This document shows, in pieces, positions 17,758 through 28,561 of a DNA stretch of 64,000 nucleotides. The translations under genes were made by a program, and so were the position numbers. The stretch's first letter is position 1; every line of letters begins with the position of its first letter. Under the pieces are notes generated by a model. The model was not told the origin of the DNA. It searched no databases and saw only the letters and a list, made by a program, of their open reading frames with translations. This DNA is from Tenacibaculum sp. GTDB lineage: Bacteria > Bacteroidota > Bacteroidia > Flavobacteriales > Flavobacteriaceae. The stretch is from assembly GCA_018456245.1 (NCBI GenBank), contig JAGYHQ010000001.1, forward strand, positions 1 through 64,000, given 5' to 3'.

Positions 17758-20379
17758 ATGCCAATACTTAATGATATAATTGATTGGGTTGAATCCAAAC
17801 CAAATTTTTGGAAAGTAGCAATTGACCGATTGATTAGGAATAATGAACTTACTGATGCAGATATTGTAGAACTAAAAGAAATTTGTAAGGTAGATTATGG
17901 CTTATCGGAATTTAAGTTTGATGAAGTAGATTTTGACAATTTACGAGATTTTGTAAATAATTCAACTAGTAGTAATGATATTGTATTATCTAAAGTTTTC
18001 AATATTGATAATGTAAACGCACTTTCAAAGACTTGTGAATTAGAATTTGCACAAAAAGGACTTACTATAGTCTATGGTGATAATGGTTCTGGAAAGTCAA
18101 GTTATGTGAGTATTTTAAAACACACTTGCAATACAAGAGAACATAAACCCAAAATAAATGCTAATCTATATGATTCAACTTGCATTGGAAATGATAAAAA
18201 AGCAGATGTCGAATATACAATTGATGGAATAAATTTTAATACAGTAAACCTTACAAACGAAGAAATAAGTGACACTATTTTAAAAAGTGTAGATGTTTTT
18301 GATACGTTTAGTGCAAATCATTACATTGAAGGAGAAGATGAAATAGCTTTTATTCCACAAGGATTATCTATTGTGGAAAAATTGGCTATTGGTATAAAAA
18401 AAGTTGAAGTGGAATTAAATTCAGAATTGTCAAGCCTAATTTCAAAAAGATTTACATATTCCCTTTTAGATGTTCCAGAAGATTCAACTGCTAAAACCTT
18501 TCTTGACAATTTAAATTCAGAAACTACACTTGATAAATTAAGAGCCGAATCAATTTGGAATACCTCCAAAAGCAATAGACTTGATGAGCTAACTAAAAAA
18601 ATAGATAAATTAAAAGCAACAGACCCACAGAAAACTTTAAAAGATAACGAAGCTAAGATTAAGCGTTTTGAGATTTTATTAAGCAAATTTCAAAATTTAG
18701 AAGACAACTTAACAGGAGATAAATTAAAAGATTTACAGCAAATATTGAATAACTTTGTAATGACAAGGAAAGCTCTTAAAGAAGCTTCAGAAAATGCATT
18801 CTCTGAATTACCAATTGAAGGAGTTGGAAATAGTTCTTGGAAATTGCTTTGGGAAAGTGCTAGAAGGTTTTATAATGAAAGTACTGAAACAGAAACTTTT
18901 CCCAAAGTGGATGAAGGAAGTAATTGCCCTCTCTGTTTTCAAGATTTAGGAGAAGATGCTAAAAACAGATTTACATCTTTTGAAGATTTTGTAAAAAATG
19001 ATATTCAAAAAACTTATGATAAGGCTTCTGTAGAATTTAATTTAATATTCGAAAATTTAAACAGTCAAAATTTTTCTTTTGAAGAACAAAAACCAACAAT
19101 AATCGAGTTAGATGAACTGATTGAGGGGTTTTCACAAAATCAAATACAGTATTTGGAATTACTTTCTAAACAGAAGGATTATTTGATAGGGCTGTTTAAT
19201 TCCCCAAAAGAGGTTGATGCGATTCTCCCAATTAAAATTCAAAATTCTCCTAAAATACAAATTCAAAATTTCATTAAAACTTTAAAAGAAACAAATGAAA
19301 AATTAAAGGTTCAATCAATTGAAGAAGAGTTAAAGCCTCTAAGCAAGGAACTAAATCAATTGTATGGAGAGAAAAAGATTTCTGAAAATAAACAAAAATT
19401 AGAAGAAGAAATAAATAGACAAAAGAAAGTGAAATTATTTGAGCAATGTGTTAGGAAGTGTGGCACAAGAACAATCACTACACTTAGTAACGATCTAGCA
19501 AATAATTATATAAGTCAAAGTCTCAAACAAAGCTTTAAAGAAGAATTAACTAAATTGGGGTTTAGGAATATTAAAATAGAAGCTGAAACAAAGGGGCAAA
19601 GAGGTAAGCAATATCATTATTTGAGACTTAATGAGCAAAATGCAAGAGGAGCCTATTTAAAAGATATTTTAAGTGAAGGGGAGCATAGGTGTATTTCCTT
19701 TGCAACTTTTTTATCTGAATTATCCATTTCAGAACATAAAAGTGCAATAATTTTTGACGACCCAGTTTCATCACTCGACCATAAATGGAGAAATAAAATA
19801 GCCAAAAGGATTGCAGAAGAAGCTTTAGAGAGACAAGTTATAGTTTTTACCCACGACATTACTTTTCTGCTAATGATTCAAGAACATTCTAATAATTTAA
19901 ATTGCAATCTAGATATAAAAAGCCTCACAAGAAAGAAACAGGAAACAGGATTGATTGCAAGCAATCCACCTTGGGATGCTTTATCTGTTGGTAAACGTAT
20001 TGGTCTGTTAAAAAACGCATATCAAAAATTAGAGAAAATAGAAAGAACAGAGACAGAAGAAGTTTACAAGGAAAAGGTGAAAGTTTTGTATGGTAAACTA
20101 AGGGAAACTTGGGAACGTTTTGTTGAAGAGATCTTTTTAAATGGAGCAATTCAAAGGTTTGGTCGAGCCATACAAACTCAACGTTTATCAAAGGTTGTTG
20201 ACTTGACTGATAGTGATTATGATATTGTTGATACAAATATGAGTAAGTGTTCCACTTATTTTACGGGACACGATACAGCAGGAGCTTTAATAGAAGAAAT
20301 ACCAGACTCTGCTGAGTTTCTTGCTGACTTAACTGTATTAGATGATTATATTAAAACAATCAGAAAACGCAGAAAATAA
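17758..20379 (+). CDS. AAA family ATPase, RloC/AAA_13-like, with zinc-hook-like CxxC
   Basis: Walker A VYGDNGSGKSSYVSILK; CPLCFQDLG in predicted coiled coil; LSEGEHRCISFATFLSEL signature; AIIFDDPVSSLDH Walker B/D-loop; VIVFTHDI. ATG at 17758 preferred over the GTG at 17713, which lies inside the repeat. Confidence 0.8.
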   Translation: MPILNDIIDWVESKPNFWKVAIDRLIRNNELTDADIVELKEICKVDYGLSEFKFDEVDFDNLRDFVNNSTSSNDIVLSKVFNIDNVNALSKTCELEFAQKGLTIVYGDNGSGKSSYVSILKHTCNTREHKPKINANLYDSTCIGNDKKADVEYTIDGINFNTVNLTNEEISDTILKSVDVFDTFSANHYIEGEDEIAFIPQGLSIVEKLAIGIKKVEVELNSELSSLISKRFTYSLLDVPEDSTAKTFLDNLNSETTLDKLRAESIWNTSKSNRLDELTKKIDKLKATDPQKTLKDNEAKIKRFEILLSKFQNLEDNLTGDKLKDLQQILNNFVMTRKALKEASENAFSELPIEGVGNSSWKLLWESARRFYNESTETETFPKVDEGSNCPLCFQDLGEDAKNRFTSFEDFVKNDIQKTYDKASVEFNLIFENLNSQNFSFEEQKPTIIELDELIEGFSQNQIQYLELLSKQKDYLIGLFNSPKEVDAILPIKIQNSPKIQIQNFIKTLKETNEKLKVQSIEEELKPLSKELNQLYGEKKISENKQKLEEEINRQKKVKLFEQCVRKCGTRTITTLSNDLANNYISQSLKQSFKEELTKLGFRNIKIEAETKGQRGKQYHYLRLNEQNARGAYLKDILSEGEHRCISFATFLSELSISEHKSAIIFDDPVSSLDHKWRNKIAKRIAEEALERQVIVFTHDITFLLMIQEHSNNLNCNLDIKSLTRKKQETGLIASNPPWDALSVGKRIGLLKNAYQKLEKIERTETEEVYKEKVKVLYGKLRETWERFVEEIFLNGAIQRFGRAIQTQRLSKVVDLTDSDYDIVDTNMSKCSTYFTGHDTAGALIEEIPDSAEFLADLTVLDDYIKTIRKRRK

Positions 20380-20567
20380 CAAAGCATAACATTGTGTATA
20401 AGCAATAGCTATTCAGTTGTTTAACTCAAAGTTTGCGCATTTTAACCCGCCAAACCTTATTTCTAATTTTTTGCGTAAATTTGAAAAATTGAAATAAGGT
20501 TTGGCTAAGTGCAGTGCTGAAATTAAAGTTTTCGTTTTTTAATTCGCTACTGCTCATACACTAAACC

Positions 20568-20748
20568 GTAGTGAAATACTCCGCTACCGCTCCGTCTTTC
20601 ACTACATCGGCTCACGGCTTCGCCGATGATATGCGAAATCCTTTCGCTTCGCTCAAGAACTTCACACATCTTCACCTTAATGCAATTTTGTTTTTTCCTA
20701 GATACTCCGTATCTTTCCAAAAACAAAACTACATTAAGCCGTGAGCCG
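20568..20748 (+). repeat. Palindromic repeat copy 3 (181 bp, lacks the 5' GAT of copies 1-2)
   Basis: GTAGTGAAATACTCCG...AAGCCGTGAGCCG; ends directly at the gapA stop codon. Confidence 0.97.
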
Positions 20749-22730
<1,982 letters not shown>

Positions 22731-22868
22731 TCGTTTTACTAATTAATTTTTATGCTAAATTAGTTTTTTTCTTTTAATTAAAAATAATTTTCATCATGAT
22801 TTTGATCTTTTTTATCAAATATTTACTAATTTATGTATCTTTATCGGCTAATTAAATTATAAACCAAT

Positions 22869-24596
22869 ATGGCTTTACAAACAATTGACTATATAGTTAT
22901 CATTGTTTTTTTTCTAATTTCTTTAAGTATTGGAATTTGGTCAGCTCGTTCAGCAGGAAAAAACAGTTCTGAATTCTTTTTATCAGGTAGAAACATGCCT
23001 TGGTGGCTGTTAGGTGTTTCAATGGTTGCCACCACTTTTGCCGCTGATACCCCTGGACTGGTAACTGAACTTGTTCGTAAAAGTGGAGTTTCAGGAAACT
23101 GGGTTTGGTGGGCAATGTTACTAACAGGAATGCTTACGGTATTTTTCTATTCAAAATTATGGCGAAAATCAGGTATTTCAACCGATTTAGAATTTTACGA
23201 ATTACGATATTCAGGTAAAACAGCGGGTTTTTTAAGAGGATTTAGAGCTATTTATCTTGGGGTAATATTCAACATAATTACAATGTCTGGTGTGTGTTTA
23301 GCAGGAGCTAAAATCGCTAATATTTTACTTGGAATATCTCAAACAGAAATGCTAATTTATTCCTCAATAATTGTAGTAATATACTCTTCATTAGGCGGAT
23401 TAAAAGGAGTATTACTTACTGATTTTGTTCAGTTTATAGTAGCTATGGTAGGCTCGGTATGGGCAACTATATATATTATTGATTTACCTGAAATTAACGG
23501 ATTAACAAATTTACTTACTCATGAAAATGTAAGTTCTAAACTAAATTTACTACCTGATTTTTCAAACAAAGAGGCATTAATAACTTTATTTATCATTCCG
23601 TTTGCTGTTCAATGGTGGAGTACTTGGTACCCCGGTGCAGAACCTGGTGGTGGTGGTTATATTGCACAAAGAATGTTAGCTGCCAAAGATGAAAAAAATG
23701 CTACTTGGGCAACATTATTTTTTAACTTTGCACATTATGCCTTACGTCCTTGGCCTTGGATTATTGTAGGGTTAGCTTCTTTAATTTTATTCCCTACTTT
23801 AGAAAGCATTAATACCGCTTTTCCTAAATTATCAACAGAAATGCAAGGGCACGATGTTGCTTACGCAGCTATGATGACTTACTTACCTGCTGGGTTATTA
23901 GGTTTAGTTATAACATCATTAATTGCTGCATTTATGAGTACTATTTCAACACAATTAAATTGGGGAAGTTCTTATATAGTTAATGATTTTTATAGCCGAT
24001 TTATTAATAAAAATGCAACCGAAAAACAGAAAGTAATTGTTGGTAGGTTATCTACCGTTTTACTTATGTTATCATCAGCTGTATTTTCTTTTTACTTGCA
24101 ATCAGCAAAAGGAGTTTTTGATTTATTACTACAAATTGGTGCAGGAACAGGTTTGTTATTTATACTTCGTTGGTTTTGGCATCGTGTAAACCCATATAGT
24201 GAAATATCGGCAATGGTAATATCATTTGCAATTGCTTTACTATTTTTTATTAATGGTAAATTACAAACCCCTATAATAGAAATTGCTGGGTATTGGAAAC
24301 TAATTATTGGAGTAGTTGTTACGACAATCGGTTGGATTTTAGTAACACTTTTAACAAAACCTACCGATGAAAAAACATTAAATAAATTTAATAGTTTAAT
24401 ATTTGATAATGAAGATAAATTTAAAAATATCGGCTTAAAAATAGTAGCATTTTTAATAGGAACGTTAGGAGTTTATAGCTTTTTATTTGCAACAGGTAAT
24501 TTTATTTACGGAAAAACTACTTTAGCCATAGCTTTAACAATTTCAACAATTGCGTCTATATTAATATTAAAAAAACTTTGGAGTAAAATTAGTTAA
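22869..24596 (+). CDS. Sodium:solute symporter family protein
   Basis: Multi-TM; SAGKNSSEFFLSGRNMPWWLLGVSMVATTFAADTPG SSF motif. Confidence 0.9.
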   Translation: MALQTIDYIVIIVFFLISLSIGIWSARSAGKNSSEFFLSGRNMPWWLLGVSMVATTFAADTPGLVTELVRKSGVSGNWVWWAMLLTGMLTVFFYSKLWRKSGISTDLEFYELRYSGKTAGFLRGFRAIYLGVIFNIITMSGVCLAGAKIANILLGISQTEMLIYSSIIVVIYSSLGGLKGVLLTDFVQFIVAMVGSVWATIYIIDLPEINGLTNLLTHENVSSKLNLLPDFSNKEALITLFIIPFAVQWWSTWYPGAEPGGGGYIAQRMLAAKDEKNATWATLFFNFAHYALRPWPWIIVGLASLILFPTLESINTAFPKLSTEMQGHDVAYAAMMTYLPAGLLGLVITSLIAAFMSTISTQLNWGSSYIVNDFYSRFINKNATEKQKVIVGRLSTVLLMLSSAVFSFYLQSAKGVFDLLLQIGAGTGLLFILRWFWHRVNPYSEISAMVISFAIALLFFINGKLQTPIIEIAGYWKLIIGVVVTTIGWILVTLLTKPTDEKTLNKFNSLIFDNEDKFKNIGLKIVAFLIGTLGVYSFLFATGNFIYGKTTLAIALTISTIASILILKKLWSKIS

Positions 24597-24693
24597 TGTA
24601 AAGAAGTAAAGATACTTTTACTGAAATTACTAAACTTTCTAATCTTTATTTTATAATACCATAAATCTAACAATATAAATTACCTCATAAAAA

Positions 24694-24718
24694 AAAGCCT
24701 GAATTAAAATTCAGGCTT
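24694..24718. terminator. Bidirectional intrinsic terminator
   Basis: AAAGCCTGAAT-taa-AATTCAGGCTTT hairpin flanked by A and T tracts, between convergent genes. Confidence 0.75.
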
Positions 24719-24727
24719 TCGTTTAAT

Positions 24728-26371
24728 TTATTTTAAGGCTTCTGTAATTATTTTACCAGTATTCCCATTAGGGAATTCTATTTGTAATAAGTTTGAAATA
24801 GTTGGGGCTATATCAGTAATATTATACCTTGTTTTAGAGCTCCCTTTTTTAAATCCTTTTCCATAAAAAATTACAGGAACGTGAGTGTCATAAGAGTATC
24901 CAGAGCCATGTGATGTTCCTTTTGTGCTTTTATAAAAAGGAAGTGTAGCAGGGCTTGGTATAAGCATTACATCTCCCGAAATTTTTTGATTATATCCATT
25001 TTGTAATGAATTTAAAACTCCTTTGGTAAAATTAGTTGTTTGTAAAGTTCTTGCTGTAACAGCTTTTTGTATAGCTTTATAGTTTATAATTTTATCAGCA
25101 ATTTTTTGTGCAACAGTATTTACATCTAAATTTAAACTTTCAATTTTATCATGATTTAAAAATATTTGAAAGTTTGAAATATTTTCAACTAATTCCTCTG
25201 AATTGAAGTATTTTTTAGTTATCTCATTTACATAATTTTTTAGTTTTTTACTCTTAATATAATGTGCAGGAATTTTTAATGATTTTAGGTAAGAAGGAAC
25301 AGGAACGGCAGCATGGTCTGCAGTTAAGAATAAAGTATAATTTCCTTTTCCTACTTGTTTATCTAAAAAATTAAATAAACTTTCCAAATCTTTATCAATT
25401 CGTAAATAGGTATCTTCAATTTCTTTTGATGCAATACCAAATTGATGTCCTACATAATCAGTTGAAGAAAAACTAATAGCTAAAAAGTCAGTATATTTTC
25501 CTTTACCAAGATTTTCGCCAATAATGCATGCTTTGGCAAAATCGGCAGTAAATGAATTCCCTGTAGGAATTTTTCTAATAATACTATAATTTTTTTTCTT
25601 TCGTAAAGAAGGAATATCATGAGGAAAAACAGGTTTTTCTTCACCTTTAAAAGTCTGTTCAAAATCATTGTCATCTTCACGGCTTTCGGTATAAGTAGAA
25701 ATATCATATAAAGTATTCCAAGGTTTACTTAAATATTCGTCTGCTTTACCCGATTTGTTAAATTTTTTAACCCATTTTGGCAATTCTGTCATATCATAAT
25801 ATGTAGAGGAAATCCATTGTCCTTTATTTCCTCCGTTAAACCAATAAGCCGCATTAGCACTATGTCCTGCTGGTAGTATAGCAGAACGGTCTTTTAATGC
25901 AATACCAATAGTTTTACCATTCATATTTTGAGCTAAATGGAGTTGATCGGCAATCGTAGTTGTTAGCATTCTTTGAGGAGATTTTTTTCCACTATCGCCA
26001 TTATTTCCTACGGTTTTATAATTTTCATCATCAACACAATAAATTTCTTTTTTTAAGAATTTATCATACCAATTATTAGCAATAATTCCATGATTAAATG
26101 GTGTAGTTCCTGTATAAATAGAAGTATGCCCAACAGCAGTATAGGTAGGAATATAATTATAATGAGCATTTTCTAATGAAAATCCACCTTTTAACAAGCG
26201 CTTAAATCCGCCATCACCATATCTGTTTGCAAAACGAGTAAGATAGTCATAACGCATTTGGTCTATAACAATTCCCACCACTAATTTTGGTTTTTCTGAT
26301 GAATTTATTTTGTTTTGACCGTACCCAACAGTCAAAAATAAAGAAAAAGTAAAAACAATGATTTTTTTCAT
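24728..26371 (-). CDS. Alkaline phosphatase family protein (PafA-like)
   Basis: PKLVVGIVIDQMRYDYLTRF, NYIPTYTAVGHTSIYTGT, LTADHAAVPVPSYL, GTSHGSGYSYDTHVPVIFYG. Confidence 0.9.
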   Translation of the reverse strand: MKKIIVFTFSLFLTVGYGQNKINSSEKPKLVVGIVIDQMRYDYLTRFANRYGDGGFKRLLKGGFSLENAHYNYIPTYTAVGHTSIYTGTTPFNHGIIANNWYDKFLKKEIYCVDDENYKTVGNNGDSGKKSPQRMLTTTIADQLHLAQNMNGKTIGIALKDRSAILPAGHSANAAYWFNGGNKGQWISSTYYDMTELPKWVKKFNKSGKADEYLSKPWNTLYDISTYTESREDDNDFEQTFKGEEKPVFPHDIPSLRKKKNYSIIRKIPTGNSFTADFAKACIIGENLGKGKYTDFLAISFSSTDYVGHQFGIASKEIEDTYLRIDKDLESLFNFLDKQVGKGNYTLFLTADHAAVPVPSYLKSLKIPAHYIKSKKLKNYVNEITKKYFNSEELVENISNFQIFLNHDKIESLNLDVNTVAQKIADKIINYKAIQKAVTARTLQTTNFTKGVLNSLQNGYNQKISGDVMLIPSPATLPFYKSTKGTSHGSGYSYDTHVPVIFYGKGFKKGSSKTRYNITDIAPTISNLLQIEFPNGNTGKIITEALK

Positions 26372-26461
26372 TTTGTATAATGATTAATTAAATAAAACCC
26401 AAAAGTAAGTAAAAAGATGGTTACTTAATATTACTAATTATACATTTAACATAAACTTTAG

Positions 26462-26469
26462 TACCTTTG
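26462..26469 (+). promoter_or_regulatory. Bacteroidota-type -7 element (TACCTTTG) upstream of mlaE-like gene
   Basis: Exact TAnnTTTG about 25 bp before the start codon. Confidence 0.5.
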
Positions 26470-26493
26470 CTAAATTAAACGTAACTGAATGAT

Positions 26494-27234
26494 ATGAATT
26501 ATATCGAACATATCGGTAAATATTTTTTAATGTTGAAACAGGTTTTTAGAAAACCTCAAAGGGCTAGTTATTTTAAGGAAACTTTATTGGTTGAACTTGA
26601 AGAATTAGGGCATAAATCTATAGGAATTATAGCGTTTATCTCATTTTTTATTGGTGGAGTTATAGCCTTACAAACAGCTTTAAATGTTGAAAGCCCTTTT
26701 ATACCAAAATCATTAATTGGTTTTGCAACCAAACGTTCAATTATATTAGAGTTTGCTCCTACATTCTGTTCTATTATATTGGCAGGAAAAGTGGGGTCTT
26801 ATATTACCTCAAGTATTGGTATGATGCGCGTTCGTGAACAAATTGATGCTTTAGAAGTTATGGGTGTTAATTCATTAAATTTATTGGTTTTACCTAAAAT
26901 TATAGCTACCGTATTTTTTTATCCTTTTTTAGTAATACTCGGAATGTTTCTCGGAATTTTTGGAGGCTGGGTAGCGGGTGTTTTATCAGGACTTTTTTCA
27001 GGTGTTGATTATGTTGAAGGGTTACAAATGGATTTTAATCCTTTTTTAATAAAATACTCAATTATAAAAACCATTGTTTTTGCTTTTATTATTGCAACGG
27101 TTCCGTCTTATCACGGTTATTATGTTAAAGGAGGGTCTTTAGAAGTTGGTAAAGCAAGTACAAATTCAGTTGTTTGGACGATAGTAGTTATTGTTGTCGT
27201 AAATTATTTCTTAACTCAAATGCTTTTAACGTAA
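26494..27234 (+). CDS. MlaE-type ABC transporter permease
   Basis: SFFIGGVIALQTALNV, LEFAPTFCSIILAGKVGSYITSSIGMMRVREQIDALEVMG. Confidence 0.92.
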   Translation: MNYIEHIGKYFLMLKQVFRKPQRASYFKETLLVELEELGHKSIGIIAFISFFIGGVIALQTALNVESPFIPKSLIGFATKRSIILEFAPTFCSIILAGKVGSYITSSIGMMRVREQIDALEVMGVNSLNLLVLPKIIATVFFYPFLVILGMFLGIFGGWVAGVLSGLFSGVDYVEGLQMDFNPFLIKYSIIKTIVFAFIIATVPSYHGYYVKGGSLEVGKASTNSVVWTIVVIVVVNYFLTQMLLT

Positions 27235-27998
27235 TGATTGAAGTAAAAGATATACATAAATCTTTTGGAGATGCTGAAATTTTAAAAGGAATTTCAACAG
27301 TTTTTGAAGAAGGAAAAACAAGTTTAATAATAGGGCAAAGCGGTGCAGGAAAAACAGTTTTTTTAAAATCGTTATTGGGGTTATATATTCCAGAAAAAGG
27401 CTCTATTGTATATAATGGAAAGCCTAATACTGAAATGACCATTAAAGAACAACGAGAGTTAAGAAAAGAAATAGGAATGGTATTTCAAGGAAGTGCTTTA
27501 TTTGATTCTCAAACGGTTGAAGAGAATGTAATGTTTCCTTTAAAAATGTTTACTAAACAATCTAAAGATGAAATGTTAAACAGGGTAAACTTTGTTTTAG
27601 AAAGAGTAAATCTTAATAATTCTAACCATAAATATCCTGCTGAATTATCAGGAGGAATGCAAAAAAGGGTTGCCATTGCACGTGCAATAGTTATGGAACC
27701 TAAATATTTATTTTGTGATGAGCCAAATTCTGGATTAGATCCAAGTACCTCTATAGTTATAGACAATTTAATAAAAGAAATTACCGATGAATTTAAAATA
27801 ATTACAGTTATTAATACCCATGATATGAACTCTGTTATGGAAATAGGAGATAAAATAGTATTTCTGAAAGATGGTAAAAAAGCGTGGGAAGGTAATAGTG
27901 ATGAAATTTTTAAAACTGATAATAAAGCTGTAACCGATTTTGTGTATTCTTCAAATTTATTTAAAAAGGTTCGAAAAGCGTATTTATCTGAAAAATAA
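27234..27998 (+). CDS. MlaF-type ABC transporter ATP-binding protein
   Basis: IGQSGAGKTVFLKSL Walker A, LSGGMQKRVAIARA signature; ATG at 27234 overlaps the preceding TAA, so the track start at 27174 is an extension. Confidence 0.92.
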   Translation: MIEVKDIHKSFGDAEILKGISTVFEEGKTSLIIGQSGAGKTVFLKSLLGLYIPEKGSIVYNGKPNTEMTIKEQRELRKEIGMVFQGSALFDSQTVEENVMFPLKMFTKQSKDEMLNRVNFVLERVNLNNSNHKYPAELSGGMQKRVAIARAIVMEPKYLFCDEPNSGLDPSTSIVIDNLIKEITDEFKIITVINTHDMNSVMEIGDKIVFLKDGKKAWEGNSDEIFKTDNKAVTDFVYSSNLFKKVRKAYLSEK

Positions 27999-28176
27999 AA
28001 AGATTTATTATTAAAAATGAATTAAATAGGGGTATAATCTTATTTTACAAAAATAAATTCTTCAACACCAAATATTTACATGTGACAAAATTAAGTTTAT
28101 AAGTAAGAATTCTAACACTATATTGAAAAACACAGAAATAATATAATTAAAAATTTGTATATAATAAAAAAGATTA

Positions 28177-28184
28177 TATATTTG
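28177..28184 (+). promoter_or_regulatory. -7 element (TATATTTG) upstream of tRNA pair
   Basis: Exact TAnnTTTG ~28 bp upstream of tRNA-Lys. Confidence 0.5.
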
Positions 28185-28211
28185 CACTCGCAAAAACGAA
28201 ATAATTAAAAT

Positions 28212-28284
28212 GACCTGGTAGCTCAGTTGGTAGAGCATCTCCCTTTTAAGGAGAGGGTCCTGGGTTCGAGCCCCAGCCCGGTCA
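28212..28284 (+). tRNA. tRNA-Lys (TTT)
   Basis: Cloverleaf-compatible sequence; anticodon loop CTTTTAA; GGTTCGAGCCC T-arm. Confidence 0.93.
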
Positions 28285-28335
28285 CTAAAAATATAAAAGC
28301 TTCTCTCTTTTGGGAAGTTTTTGTATGTTTAGAAG

Positions 28336-28418
28336 GGGGAGATTCCAGAGCGGCCAAATGGGACGGACTGTAACTCCGTTGTCTTTCGACTTCGCAGGTT
28401 CGAATCCTGCTCTCCCCA
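28336..28418 (+). tRNA. tRNA-Tyr (GTA)
   Basis: GGGGAGA/TCTCCCC acceptor, ACTGTAACT anticodon loop, long variable arm, GGTTCGAATCC. Confidence 0.93.
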
Positions 28419-28461
28419 CAATCAATTTAATTTATGAATATTATTGAATTACTAAAGAAAT

Positions 28462-28495
28462 AAACACTCAGTATTTTTTATGCTGAGTGTTTTCT
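28462..28495 (+). terminator. Intrinsic terminator after tRNA pair
   Basis: AACACTCAG/CTGAGTGTT hairpin followed by TTTCTTTT. Confidence 0.65.
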
Positions 28496-28561
28496 TTTAT
28501 AAAAGTATTTTATATTTTTGATTAAGATGATAAATCACATTTTAGTTTTAAACAAAAAATC

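Noticed and set aside
17410-20568. Canonical integron
   Set aside because: No integrase gene in the window and the core sites do not fit GTTRRRY/RYYYAAC cleanly; kept only as an integron-like hypothesis.
16460-20748. CRISPR array
   Set aside because: Only three long (~184 bp) repeats with gene-sized, non-uniform spacing; no short regular spacers and no cas genes.
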